A stretch of 13,619 nt of DNA from Bacteroidales bacterium (GTDB lineage: Bacteria > Bacteroidota > Bacteroidia > Bacteroidales > WCHB1-69), in the NCBI GenBank assembly GCA_017964755.1, contig JAGCRI010000061.1, positions 1 through 13,619 of the forward strand, written 5' to 3'. Shown here in pieces: positions 1 to 7,236 of this stretch. Under the pieces are notes generated by a model that did no database searches, was not told the origin of the DNA, and was given only the letters and a program-made list of their open reading frames with translations. The first letter of the stretch is position 1, and every line of letters starts with the position of its first letter. The position numbers and the translations under genes are program-made.

Positions 1-38
1 GGGGTATGCCCCGATCTTTTGAAAGGCGGTTTGATAAC
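1..38 (+). promoter_or_regulatory. Truncated 5' leader of the left operon, with hairpin and ribosome site
   Basis: The window opens inside a leader. A perfect 4-bp hairpin (GGGG-TATG-CCCC, 1-12) is followed by a purine-rich ribosome site (GAAAGGCGG, 21-29) placed 9 nt before the ATG at 39. The promoter for the rightward genes is not visible and should lie left of position 1. The nine bases GGTATGCCC at 3-11 recur in the leader of the leftward operon at the other end. Confidence 0.4.
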
Positions 39-395
39 ATGACCAGCAAAGACAGGAAGTATTTTCGTGTTACTTTCGAGGTAGAAGCGACAAGCGAGGA
101 AGCGGTGAAAGAGTTATTTAATGACGTGGTGGAGTTGCCCGGTACAATGATACTTTCCGAAGAATATCTTGATACTGCCGAAGAAAATCTTGTCCGCATT
201 GGGTACGACAAATTGACGGATTCTTTCAATTTGCTGATATCAAATGATGGTGGAGATACGTTCGATTTTTCAGAGGGCAGTAGATGTGTACGGGCGGCTG
301 GACAGTCAAAGGAAGCTGAACCTATGTTTGTTTCCTGTGAACTTATTAATGCTCTCAAGAAAGCGATTGCATACGGTTATCGCGTAGTGTATTAA
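39..395 (+). CDS. Hypothetical early phage protein, 118 aa
   Basis: First gene of the rightward unit; I do not recognise the family. The reading frame is open from position 6, but the ATG at 39 is preferred because GAAAGGCGG sits 9 nt upstream, whereas the ATG at 6 has no ribosome site inside the window. The protein is acidic in its first half (rich in Glu and Asp), soluble, with no membrane segment or signal peptide, and ends in an aromatic stretch (YGYRVVY). In phi29-type phages this slot, upstream of the replication genes, usually holds small early proteins such as DNA-binding or host-modifying factors; nothing in this sequence decides which. A 52-bp gap separates it from the next gene. 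Confidence 0.7.
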   Translation: MTSKDRKYFRVTFEVEATSEEAVKELFNDVVELPGTMILSEEYLDTAEENLVRIGYDKLTDSFNLLISNDGGDTFDFSEGSRCVRAAGQSKEAEPMFVSCELINALKKAIAYGYRVVY

Positions 396-447
396 TTAAA
401 AGCTGTGCTATCGGCTATACGGGCAATATAGAAAGGATAATGTGAAA

Positions 448-540
448 ATGAACCACGACGATCTTATTATCATCGTATCTTTAACTATCATGTGTGTTGG
501 TTTTCTGCTTATTGGTTTTGTGTTGGGGGTAACTTTATGA
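448..540 (+). CDS. 30-aa single-span membrane peptide
   Basis: A small gene with ATG at 448 and TGA at 538-540. An AAAGGA ribosome site at about 433-438 lies 9-10 nt upstream, and the stop overlaps the next start in an ATGA tetranucleotide (537-540), which is typical translational coupling. The peptide begins with a short acidic head (NHDD) and is then almost entirely hydrophobic (about residues 6-30), enough for one membrane helix. Function unknown. phi29 organises its replication at the membrane through small early membrane proteins (p1, p16.7), so a membrane anchor or host-modifying peptide is conceivable, but there is no sequence match to support it. The good ribosome site and overlap argue that it is a real gene. 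Confidence 0.6.
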   Translation: MNHDDLIIIVSLTIMCVGFLLIGFVLGVTL

Positions 541-791
541 AGCGATATCTATTGAAGCTCCAAAAGTACAAGAAAGGAGCGAACGGTACAACGCAGTACA
601 AATTCTCCACGAAAATAAAGGCTGTAATTTTCGCCGCCGGTTATCAAGCCGCTTTGCATGACGTAGGGAAAACCGATCTTTATATTTCCGTGTGGGAGAC
701 TGACGGTGAATTCCCCGGAAAGCCTTTCCATCCGGTCAAGTGCATTTCCCGGTCCGACGATCTTTTAGAGGTGGCACGTCGTGAATACTGA
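537..791 (+). CDS. Hypothetical early phage protein, 84 aa
   Basis: Family not recognised. I chose the ATG at 537 because GGGGGT (525-530) lies 6-7 nt upstream and the start overlaps the stop of the 30-aa membrane peptide; an in-frame ATG at 492 lies inside that peptide gene and would add a Cys/Trp-rich extension. The first 30 residues are strongly basic (many Lys, with KRYLLKLQKYKKG at the start) and the C-terminal half is mixed and acidic. A nucleic-acid-binding role is possible but unproven. Its last 11 bases overlap the GTG start of the packaging ATPase, so the two are probably co-translated. Confidence 0.65.
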   Translation: MKRYLLKLQKYKKGANGTTQYKFSTKIKAVIFAAGYQAALHDVGKTDLYISVWETDGEFPGKPFHPVKCISRSDDLLEVARREY

Positions 792-1809
792 CAGATTTTA
801 TACTGCTGATGGTTGGGTGAATTCTGCCGCTGTGCTTGACGATCCCGCTCCATTTTGCATCTGTGTGGGTGGGCGTGGTATAGGAAAGACTTTCGGCACT
901 CTAAAAGAAATAATCACTCGTGATATGCGCTTTGTGTATATGCGGCGAACGCAAGCTCAGATTGATGCAATAAAGGTCAAAGAGTTAAACCCATTTAAGG
1001 CCGTAAACGATGTATGCGGTTATGATATCGTGTCGGGTCCTTTAGGTAAGTATATGGGGGGATTTTGGCACTCAGATAAAGACGGCAAAGCGGTCGGTCC
1101 GTCTATTGGGGTCGCGGTTGCTCTTAGTACCGTATCATCAATTAGAGGTCTATCGGTTGAAGATACCCCTGTTTGTGTTTTTGATGAATTTATTAAAGAA
1201 TCCCACGAAAAACGATCAAAAAATGAAGATTCTGCTTTCTTGAATTGCGTAGAGACGTTTAACAGAAATAGAGAATTTCAAGGCAAACCACCGATGAAAT
1301 TTATATTGCTTTCAAATAGTAATGACATGGATTCCGCGATTCTTGACGCTCTCGGAGCTTTACGTCCGCTTGATGAAATGATACGTAAGCGTCAGAATTA
1401 CAGAGTTATTCACGACGGTGCTTTAGCTATCTATCGTTATATAGATTCTCCAATAAGCGACAAGAAAAAGAATACTGTTTTATACAAAATATCCAAAGAC
1501 GGTGATTTTGCGGGAATGGCGCTAAATAACGAATTTTCGCAAAGTAATTATGAAAATGTGAAGCGTTGTGATATTAAGCAGTATTTTCCTCTTGTGTCTG
1601 TGGGTGGAATGACAGTATACGAACACAAAAGCGAAAGGCTGTATTATGTGGTGGACGGCATAAAAAGTCAGAATGTATATACCACGTTTCCTAATTCTCT
1701 TAAATCTTTTGTTCGTCGCTATTGGTATATTAAAGAAGCCATGCTACTAATGAAAGTAAATTATTCGTCGGCACCGGTCAAAATTGCTTTTGAAAAAATA
1801 TGGGGGTAA
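781..1809 (+). CDS. DNA packaging (encapsidation) ATPase, phi29 gp16-like
   Basis: The motor that pumps genomic DNA into the prohead through the portal. Length (342 aa) fits phi29 gp16 (332 aa). Walker A is GGRGIGKT (30-37), the gp16 form; Walker B is VCVFDE (131-136), followed by FIKE as in gp16 (VFDEFIRE). Further gp16-like blocks are RNRE (162-165), ILLSNS (175-180, sensor-like) and MALNNEF near residue 242-248. The C-terminus (about 320-342) aligns with the gp16 tail. The start is GTG at 781, with AGAGGTGG (767-774) upstream, overlapping the preceding stop. In phi29 gp16 ends the late operon, whereas here it sits in the polymerase operon. phi29 gp16 works with a pRNA ring, so this phage might be expected to encode one. 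Confidence 0.93.
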   Translation: MNTDRFYTADGWVNSAAVLDDPAPFCICVGGRGIGKTFGTLKEIITRDMRFVYMRRTQAQIDAIKVKELNPFKAVNDVCGYDIVSGPLGKYMGGFWHSDKDGKAVGPSIGVAVALSTVSSIRGLSVEDTPVCVFDEFIKESHEKRSKNEDSAFLNCVETFNRNREFQGKPPMKFILLSNSNDMDSAILDALGALRPLDEMIRKRQNYRVIHDGALAIYRYIDSPISDKKKNTVLYKISKDGDFAGMALNNEFSQSNYENVKRCDIKQYFPLVSVGGMTVYEHKSERLYYVVDGIKSQNVYTTFPNSLKSFVRRYWYIKEAMLLMKVNYSSAPVKIAFEKIWG

Positions 1810-1815
1810 TGTGCT

Positions 1816-2388
1816 ATGCTTACGCTTGAAGGCTTAACTAAATATAAAAGCAAGAAAGATTTGGTTTCTGCTCTTAATCGCGGGGAAATTACAGAGAAAG
1901 AGCTTTCCCGTGTCTATTCCTCTTTTAGAAAAAGGATCAATGCACAGATTAAAAGCATACAGGGGTCGGACATTCCATTTCTTCCTGGAACAGTTCCCTA
2001 TATGAGTAAGAAAATAAACATTGTTACCACAAGTGCATTAGTCGATCAGATATCGAGCGGACTTCGCTTTTTCCATTCCAAGAGTTACACAAAAACGCAG
2101 AGAAAAGAGCAACGACGTGTTGCGGTTGCGAAACTGGCAGAGCATGGTATACATATTGCAGAATCAGAGTGGGGGTCATGGCGTCGCTTTATGGCGTGGT
2201 TCCATCAGACGGAATTTGCAAGCTTGTATGATTCAGACAGCGACGCGACGCAAGAAATTTTTAACGCTAATCCAAAAGCTACCGGCGTAGACTGGCAACG
2301 TCTATTTATTGATTGGATGCGCGAAAATGAGCCGGAGCGGTTTAGGAAGTGGGTGGAAACAGGTGGAGCAGTTTTTTTCCACGGATAA
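1816..2388 (+). CDS. Putative terminal protein (protein primer), 190 aa
   Basis: Called mainly from position: in phi29 the terminal protein gene lies directly upstream of the polymerase gene, and this is the only gene between the ATPase and polymerase here. A terminal protein provides the hydroxyl that primes replication and stays covalently bound to each 5' end. The sequence is basic and mostly helical by eye, with Lys/Arg-rich stretches at about 10-46 and 92-104 (SKSYTKTQRKEQRR region), as expected for a DNA-binding primer, and many Ser/Thr/Tyr that could prime; the priming residue cannot be picked from sequence. It is shorter than phi29 gp3 (266 aa) and I see no clear gp3 motif. GGGGG at 1802-1806 spans the ATPase stop, 9 nt before the ATG. 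The 3' end overlaps the polymerase gene. Confidence 0.5.
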   Translation: MLTLEGLTKYKSKKDLVSALNRGEITEKELSRVYSSFRKRINAQIKSIQGSDIPFLPGTVPYMSKKINIVTTSALVDQISSGLRFFHSKSYTKTQRKEQRRVAVAKLAEHGIHIAESEWGSWRRFMAWFHQTEFASLYDSDSDATQEIFNANPKATGVDWQRLFIDWMRENEPERFRKWVETGGAVFFHG

Positions 2389-4405
2389 TTTTGATTATTC
2401 GTCTTTTAATTTCAAGCCGCTTGCACGGAAACCCGGCGAAAATGGTACTGTTGTTTATGCCGATTGTGTTTGCAGTTTCGATATAGAGACAACACGCATT
2501 GAAGAAAGAGAGCAGTCTATAATGTACGTTTGGCAATTTGCTATAGAAGAAACTGTAATTTATGGGCGTACATGGGATGAATTCAAAACTTTTCTTCATA
2601 AGCTGAAAGAAAAACTTGGAACGATGCACTTAATAATTTTCGTTCACAATCTCAGCTTTGAAATCCAATTTTTAGCCGGTATTTATAATTTTAATGACTA
2701 TGAAGTTTTTTGCACCGAAAGCAGAAAAGTGCTGAAAGCGGTCATGTATAAAAATTTTGAATTCCGTTGCTCTTACAAACTGACCAATTTAAGTCTTGCG
2801 GCTATGACAAAGAGATATAATAAAAAATATCTCAAACAGTCCGGGGAAGAATTTGATTATTCAAAACGTCGCTTTCCAGATACGCCGCTGTCAGAAACAG
2901 AATTAAAATACTGCTTTTATGATGTGTTGGGAGTGGTTGAAAGCATACATGAAATTTTGCGGTTGAATGACGAAAGTCTTTATTCCCTGCCGCTTACTGC
3001 TACGGGATTTGTGAGAAAAGCGGTTAAAACTGCTATGATAGATTACCGCCAGCAAATGCTAAAAGATATTCCACCCTATAGGTGCTACCAGCTTTTGAGA
3101 AGTGCTTTCCGGGGCGGCAACACACACGCTAATAGGTTTTACGTTGATTGCATACTTGATAACGTGACGAGTGTCGATATATCGAGCAGTTACCCATCAC
3201 AACAGGTAAACAAAAAATTTCCGGTCGGAGTTTGGAAAGAACGGCACGATTTGAGCATATCACAATTAGACAAAAGGATAGAGCTTGGAGCGGCTGTAAT
3301 TATGCGCGTATATCTTTATGATGTAGAGCTAAGAAATCCGTACGTTCCTATACCATACATTCCTATTGCTAAGTGCATCCGGGTGAAATATCCCGATGAT
3401 TACAGGAGAGGTTTGTGTGTGGATAATGGAAGAATCATACAGGCCGATTTCTTAGAAATGTGCATAACAGATATAGATTATAGGCTCATTGTGTCAATGT
3501 ATAATTTCAGAATGGAAATCCAAGAATTGTGGTCAAATTGGTATGATTTTCTACCGCTTCCGATACGGTCATGCAATCTTGACTATTTCCGACAGAAAAC
3601 CATGTTAAAGGGAATTGCGGGGCAGGAGCTTTATTATCTTAAAAATAAAGAGCTACTAAATTCCATTTATGGGATGTCAGTACAAGACCCTGTTAAGCGC
3701 ACTATTTCATTTGCTGATTTGAAGTATATAGAAGATGATACAAAAAGCGGAGAGGAGCTTTACAACACAAAGCGCAAAAACGCATTTACGCAATATTGCT
3801 TTGGTGTGTGGACCACCGCACACGCAAGGGAGAGCTTGCAAGCCGGGATTGATATTTGTGGGGATAGTATCGTATATGTTGATACCGATAGCTGTAAATA
3901 CTTGGGGTCGGCAGATTTCTCTAAGTATAATAATGATCGTATAGCAGAATGTAAAGCATCAGGAGCTTTTGCAGACGATCCGCACGGTGTAACGCATTAT
4001 TTGGGAGTGTATGAGACAGACGGAGTATATAAAAGATTTGTCACGCAGGGCGCGAAAAAGTATGCTTATGAAGATCAAGCCGGTAAATTACACATAACCG
4101 TGTCAGGAGTATCTAAAAAGCGTGGAGCGGAGGAATTGACAAGACGTGGCGGCTTGGAAGCGTTCAAGCCCGGTTTTATATTCCACGACAGCGGCAAGAC
4201 TGAGAGTGTTTACAACGACAACAAAAAACCTGTTATCACAAACGTAGACGGGCATTTGATAACCATAACTCGCAATGTAGTTATACGGGAAACAACTTAC
4301 ACACTCGGCTATGATTCTCAAGGATTTTATGCAGACTTGCTAAATGTATCGTCAAATTCACTAAATAAAGTGCATAAATTTTGGAGAAATCTACAGTTGA
4401 AATAG
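2363..4405 (+). CDS. Protein-primed family B DNA polymerase, phi29 gp2-like
   Basis: Replicates the linear genome by protein priming with proofreading and strand displacement. Numbered from the GTG at 2363 (680 aa): ExoI FDIETT (39-44), ExoII HNLSFE (95-100), ExoIII YCFYD (183-187), linker FRGG (249-252, the YxGG motif of protein-primed enzymes), motif A DISSSYP (272-278), motif B K429-x3-NSIYG (433-437), motif C YVDTDS (505-510) and KKY (565-567). All catalytic carboxylates are present. Motif A reads SSYP where phi29 has SLYP. The inserts between motifs A and B and around motif C would hold the TPR2 and thumb regions. The frame is open from ATG 2309, and ATG 2327 is also possible, but GTG 2363 has GGGTGG 6 nt upstream and leaves only a 26-nt overlap with the terminal protein gene. 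Start uncertain, identity secure. Confidence 0.95.
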   Translation: MEQFFSTDNFDYSSFNFKPLARKPGENGTVVYADCVCSFDIETTRIEEREQSIMYVWQFAIEETVIYGRTWDEFKTFLHKLKEKLGTMHLIIFVHNLSFEIQFLAGIYNFNDYEVFCTESRKVLKAVMYKNFEFRCSYKLTNLSLAAMTKRYNKKYLKQSGEEFDYSKRRFPDTPLSETELKYCFYDVLGVVESIHEILRLNDESLYSLPLTATGFVRKAVKTAMIDYRQQMLKDIPPYRCYQLLRSAFRGGNTHANRFYVDCILDNVTSVDISSSYPSQQVNKKFPVGVWKERHDLSISQLDKRIELGAAVIMRVYLYDVELRNPYVPIPYIPIAKCIRVKYPDDYRRGLCVDNGRIIQADFLEMCITDIDYRLIVSMYNFRMEIQELWSNWYDFLPLPIRSCNLDYFRQKTMLKGIAGQELYYLKNKELLNSIYGMSVQDPVKRTISFADLKYIEDDTKSGEELYNTKRKNAFTQYCFGVWTTAHARESLQAGIDICGDSIVYVDTDSCKYLGSADFSKYNNDRIAECKASGAFADDPHGVTHYLGVYETDGVYKRFVTQGAKKYAYEDQAGKLHITVSGVSKKRGAEELTRRGGLEAFKPGFIFHDSGKTESVYNDNKKPVITNVDGHLITITRNVVIRETTYTLGYDSQGFYADLLNVSSNSLNKVHKFWRNLQLK

Positions 4406-4425
4406 CATCGGCTTTCGGTTATAAT
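4397..4425 (+). promoter_or_regulatory. Candidate sigma-A promoter inside the 3' end of the polymerase gene
   Basis: TTGAAA (4397-4402) and TATAAT (4420-4425) are separated by exactly 17 bp, five of six and six of six matches to the vegetative consensus. Transcription would start near 4431-4433, immediately before the ribosome site of the 115-aa gene, and would give the distal pair (115-aa protein and SSB) its own supply of mRNA independent of the polymerase genes. The expected very short leader is the main reservation. Confidence 0.5.
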
Positions 4426-4450
4426 TGAATCGAAAGGGGGTCAATAGACC

Positions 4451-4798
4451 ATGAAGCACTATAAAGTGATTATTTCCAGAAAACTCTACCCCGGCGAAGA
4501 AATAAAGGAAATACTGACTTTGAACGCAGACAGCTTTACAAAAAAAGACTTCAATTTTATTGTGCGGCGTATTCAATGGTGGACTTGCCGGTGCATTACT
4601 AAACACCCGTTTAGAGACAGCGAAACTGTTAAAGCGGAGTTATACTCCCCCAACCTGAGAAGCGGTCCTTTTGCGGTGATTGGTGCAACTGGCATTGTTT
4701 TCGATGACCTTGATACCACCATTATTTCCATCCATTTTGAATCCGTAGGAAAAAAGCTTAGATACGACGGTATTAGATGTTATTCTTTGAAGGTTTGA
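4451..4798 (+). CDS. Hypothetical early phage protein, 115 aa
   Basis: Unrecognised family. ATG at 4451 follows AAAGGGGGT (4433-4441), spacing about 9-10 nt. The protein begins with a beta-like, basic segment (KHYKVIISRKLYPGEE) and contains a Trp pair followed by Cys residues (WWTCRC, about 43-48), with no membrane segment. It lies between polymerase and SSB, close to the position of small early phi29 genes, so a role in replication or host takeover is a guess from context only. It may be transcribed from the candidate promoter at 4397-4425 as well as by read-through from the polymerase gene. Confidence 0.65.
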   Translation: MKHYKVIISRKLYPGEEIKEILTLNADSFTKKDFNFIVRRIQWWTCRCITKHPFRDSETVKAELYSPNLRSGPFAVIGATGIVFDDLDTTIISIHFESVGKKLRYDGIRCYSLKV

Positions 4799-4915
4799 TT
4801 TTCAGCTAAAGCCCATTCCGTGGAGAGTGGGCTTTGACGGGGAATCACCCCGATACAGATTTCAGCATCTGTAAAAATTTAGTGCGGGGCCTGCCTTAGT
4901 GCCAGAAAGGAAACC
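4799..4915 (+). promoter_or_regulatory. Structured 5' leader of the SSB gene
   Basis: The 117-bp gap before the SSB gene holds three hairpins in a row: AAAGCCCA/TGGGCTTT (4808-4815 with 4828-4835, 8 bp), GGGG/CCCC (4839-4842 with 4848-4851) and TACAGAT/ATCTGTA (4854-4860 with 4867-4873). These are followed by a 7-bp direct repeat TTAGTGC (4879-4885 and 4896-4902). No hairpin has a proper U-run, so a simple terminator is unlikely. An AAAGGA ribosome site (4906-4911) follows. Translational control or mRNA stabilisation of the highly needed SSB is a reasonable inference. Confidence 0.45.
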
Positions 4916-5266
4916 ATGAACATCATCAGAACCAACATCGACGTCAGCGACAAGAAAGCTGTCTACAAGCTGACAAAAGCAGAATCTCAGCGTGTGCAGG
5001 ACGTGGAAAAAGGGCTCTCTCTCCCGGTTGACAAGTGGGCCGTCTACACGGAGACTAAGAAAGGCAAGAACGGCGAAGAAACCGAACAGACGGTCCTTGC
5101 TATCGTTTCCGGCGGCATGAAGATCAGCACCATTTCCAATACTTTCATTGATTCCTTCATGGAAGTCGTGGATATCATGGACGGGGACCCGTTCTCTATC
5201 ATCATTACCGGCGGCACGTCTAAAGGCGGTCGGCAGTTCGTGAATTGTGAGCTTGATTGTGACTGA
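4916..5266 (+). CDS. Single-stranded DNA-binding protein, phi29 gp5-like
   Basis: Coats the displaced strand during protein-primed replication. At 116 aa it matches phi29 gp5 (124 aa). The shared pattern runs through the C-terminal two thirds: an E-ET(E/V)-T segment (about 59-63), then a hydrophobic strand and ISxT (74-78 region), a helix (SFMEVVDIMDGD), and the near-terminal GTSKGGRQF (98-106), which mirrors GTSSKGNVFF of gp5; it ends in an acidic tail (CELDCD). Codons are strikingly C- and G-ending compared with the polymerase gene, as expected for an abundant protein. It is the last gene of the rightward unit, directly before the terminator, with its own structured leader. AAAGGA lies 5-8 nt before the ATG. 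Confidence 0.8.
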   Translation: MNIIRTNIDVSDKKAVYKLTKAESQRVQDVEKGLSLPVDKWAVYTETKKGKNGEETEQTVLAIVSGGMKISTISNTFIDSFMEVVDIMDGDPFSIIITGGTSKGGRQFVNCELDCD

Positions 5267-5282
5267 ATCGCATACCTAATAG

Positions 5283-5317
5283 AAAGAGGGTACTACTTAA
5301 TGTAGTACCCTCTTTTT
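5283..5317. terminator. Bidirectional rho-independent terminator between convergent operons
   Basis: A perfect 14-bp stem (5283-5296 with 5302-5315) and a TTAAT loop. On the + strand the stem runs into TCTTTTTG and on the - strand into a matching pyrimidine run (CCTCTTTCT), so it can stop transcription from both sides. It sits exactly between the SSB stop (5266) and the stop of the last leftward gene (5321), where the two units converge. Confidence 0.93.
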
Positions 5318-5320
5318 GTT

Positions 5321-7234
5321 TTACGATCCTAAAGTAATCCAGCCGGAAAAAGTCGGAGAGCTTCCGTTTTTGAATCCGATGAAAAGATCATGTGACGTTG
5401 CATTTCCGAATGAAACAAGAATAATGTATCTGCTTGAACCTGCATCGAATTTTATAGCGGAGCCGTATACATTAGTACCGGCAGGCGTTGGCAGATTTGC
5501 GATATTGGGGTAATTTGCACTCGTCCAGTAATAGAAGCCGCCGGGAACGGTGAAAATATCATCGCCGGTTGTTAATGCTTTTGCGGTCATTGTGAATTGC
5601 CCGGTTTTTACTGCGTCTGCTGTAACAAGACCCGCAACATCAAGATCATTAGCAAGAGTTGTTTTGTCGATTACGTTTAGAGTGCCGCCGATAGAGCCGC
5701 TTCCCAAGATATCAAGATTTCCAAGAGCCTTTAGTGTGCCGCCGGATTCCACGTTTCCGTCCGCTGTAATTTTGCCTTTAGTTTCAATATTGCCATTACC
5801 ACCATTAGCTTTCACACGATAGACGGGAACGCCAGTATCAGGATCGCGCGACGCTACACCCACGCCAAGCTCTCCGGCTACTTCCGCATATGACATATAC
5901 CACCGTGCATGAGAATCATAATCACTTGGAACAAATTTATTACTTGCCGGAATGGTAGTGCCGTCTCTGCTTCCGAATCTCAAATCGTCTTGTGCATAGG
6001 TAATTCCGGACAAAACACGCTGAGCTTTTGAGCTATTAAGGAAATTAGAGTAAGGCTTGCAAGCGTACAGGATACACCATTCCGGCTCATGGCTATGTCC
6101 GTCCTGAGTAGCTAAATAATGGTCAAGGCATTCAATACGGATGACGTTTCTCTGCGAATCAGATTGATTCCCAAGTTCATCAGTGCCCCAACTACAATGC
6201 AGAACATACCCGCGATCATAATAATCATCCGGATCGTCTCCCAATTCGTGCGGAATGGTATAGTATCCATTAGCAAGCGCATCATAAAACTGCATCGGCT
6301 GAAATCTACAATGGAATTCTTCGCCCAATTCTTCAATGTGTGCCCATTTCTTTACAAAAATTAGCACATGATGAACGTGGTCAGGCCAAGTGTTAGGGCT
6401 TTGAGTGTCAAGTCGTGCATGGTATAGAATATCACCCGTTTCAAGCTTATCGAAATACGTCTCGTCATAAACACCACCAGCACCACTATGATACTGATAA
6501 ACAATCTGCGGCGTGTTTCCGCTGTCACGCATTACTTTTATACTTTCAAATGTGTGAAAACGACGTAACCAGTCAAATGTATATGGGGCTTCATCCCATG
6601 TTCCCTTTTCAGCGGCCTTGTTTTGCAGTTGTGCAAGCGTAGGAAGATTACCGTAATTATCAAGATAATAATAGTATACGCTATCTCTGTAATCTCTATC
6701 AGCTATGCACAGTCCCACATATCCGGAGCAGTTAAAATAAACCGTCGGAATGGTTAAAGATGACCCGTCCCAATCACATTCAAAATCGTTAGTATATATT
6801 CCGTCTTTTTGTAATAGAGACTGCCAGTTCTTACCAGAGGTATCATATTTAGGTTTATATGTGTCCGGCGGGGTCAAAGTTTCACTTCTGCCGCTTACGC
6901 AATCGGTATCTACCATGCGGTAAATGTAGTCTAACGCATGATGCAGAATTTTATACCGGAAAGAGCCTATATCACTTTCAGACGGGATGAACATACTGCC
7001 GGGAATATCTTGTGCAGACAGATTGACATTTCCCGTTTGCCCGTTTACATCTACAACAGGCGGTGTATAAGTGTCCGGTAAGGCGTGAACGTCATCTGCG
7101 GTTATGTTTACGTCACCCGTCTGCCCATTGACAGAAGTCACCACGCCGGAAATAGCGTCTTTAATTTTCCGCATCAACCAATCAAGATTAATTTTTTCAA
7201 AATCGGTATATGGAAATCTATTGAAAGGAAACAT
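5321..7234 (-). CDS. Tail appendage / receptor-binding protein with NlpC/P60-like core
   Basis: A 637-aa tail protein by composition and position. From ATG 7234: residues 1-24 form an anchor (RFPY 6-9, NLDW 16-19) shared with the preceding gene; two VNGQTG repeats (35-40 and 63-68) are typical of phage fibre linkers; the central region looks like an NlpC/P60 papain-like peptidase, with a NCSGYVGL block (Cys169) and GDIL (267-270) followed by PDHVHHVLIF (His286/288/289), a layout seen in wall amidases; about 475-550 is a Gly-rich repetitive stretch (beta-helix style); the last 80 residues look like a receptor-binding tip. The frame opens at a TTG (7240), but ATG 7234 has GGGGG 8 nt upstream. 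It would span binding and peptidoglycan cleavage at infection. The peptidase call rests on motifs only. Confidence 0.75.
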   Translation of the reverse strand: MFPFNRFPYTDFEKINLDWLMRKIKDAISGVVTSVNGQTGDVNITADDVHALPDTYTPPVVDVNGQTGNVNLSAQDIPGSMFIPSESDIGSFRYKILHHALDYIYRMVDTDCVSGRSETLTPPDTYKPKYDTSGKNWQSLLQKDGIYTNDFECDWDGSSLTIPTVYFNCSGYVGLCIADRDYRDSVYYYYLDNYGNLPTLAQLQNKAAEKGTWDEAPYTFDWLRRFHTFESIKVMRDSGNTPQIVYQYHSGAGGVYDETYFDKLETGDILYHARLDTQSPNTWPDHVHHVLIFVKKWAHIEELGEEFHCRFQPMQFYDALANGYYTIPHELGDDPDDYYDRGYVLHCSWGTDELGNQSDSQRNVIRIECLDHYLATQDGHSHEPEWCILYACKPYSNFLNSSKAQRVLSGITYAQDDLRFGSRDGTTIPASNKFVPSDYDSHARWYMSYAEVAGELGVGVASRDPDTGVPVYRVKANGGNGNIETKGKITADGNVESGGTLKALGNLDILGSGSIGGTLNVIDKTTLANDLDVAGLVTADAVKTGQFTMTAKALTTGDDIFTVPGGFYYWTSANYPNIANLPTPAGTNVYGSAIKFDAGSSRYIILVSFGNATSHDLFIGFKNGSSPTFSGWITLGS

Positions 7235-7236
7235 AA

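Noticed and set aside
4808..4835. Terminator after the 115-aa gene
   Set aside because: The 8-bp stem has a 12-nt interior and is followed by TTTGACG, without a proper U-run on either strand.
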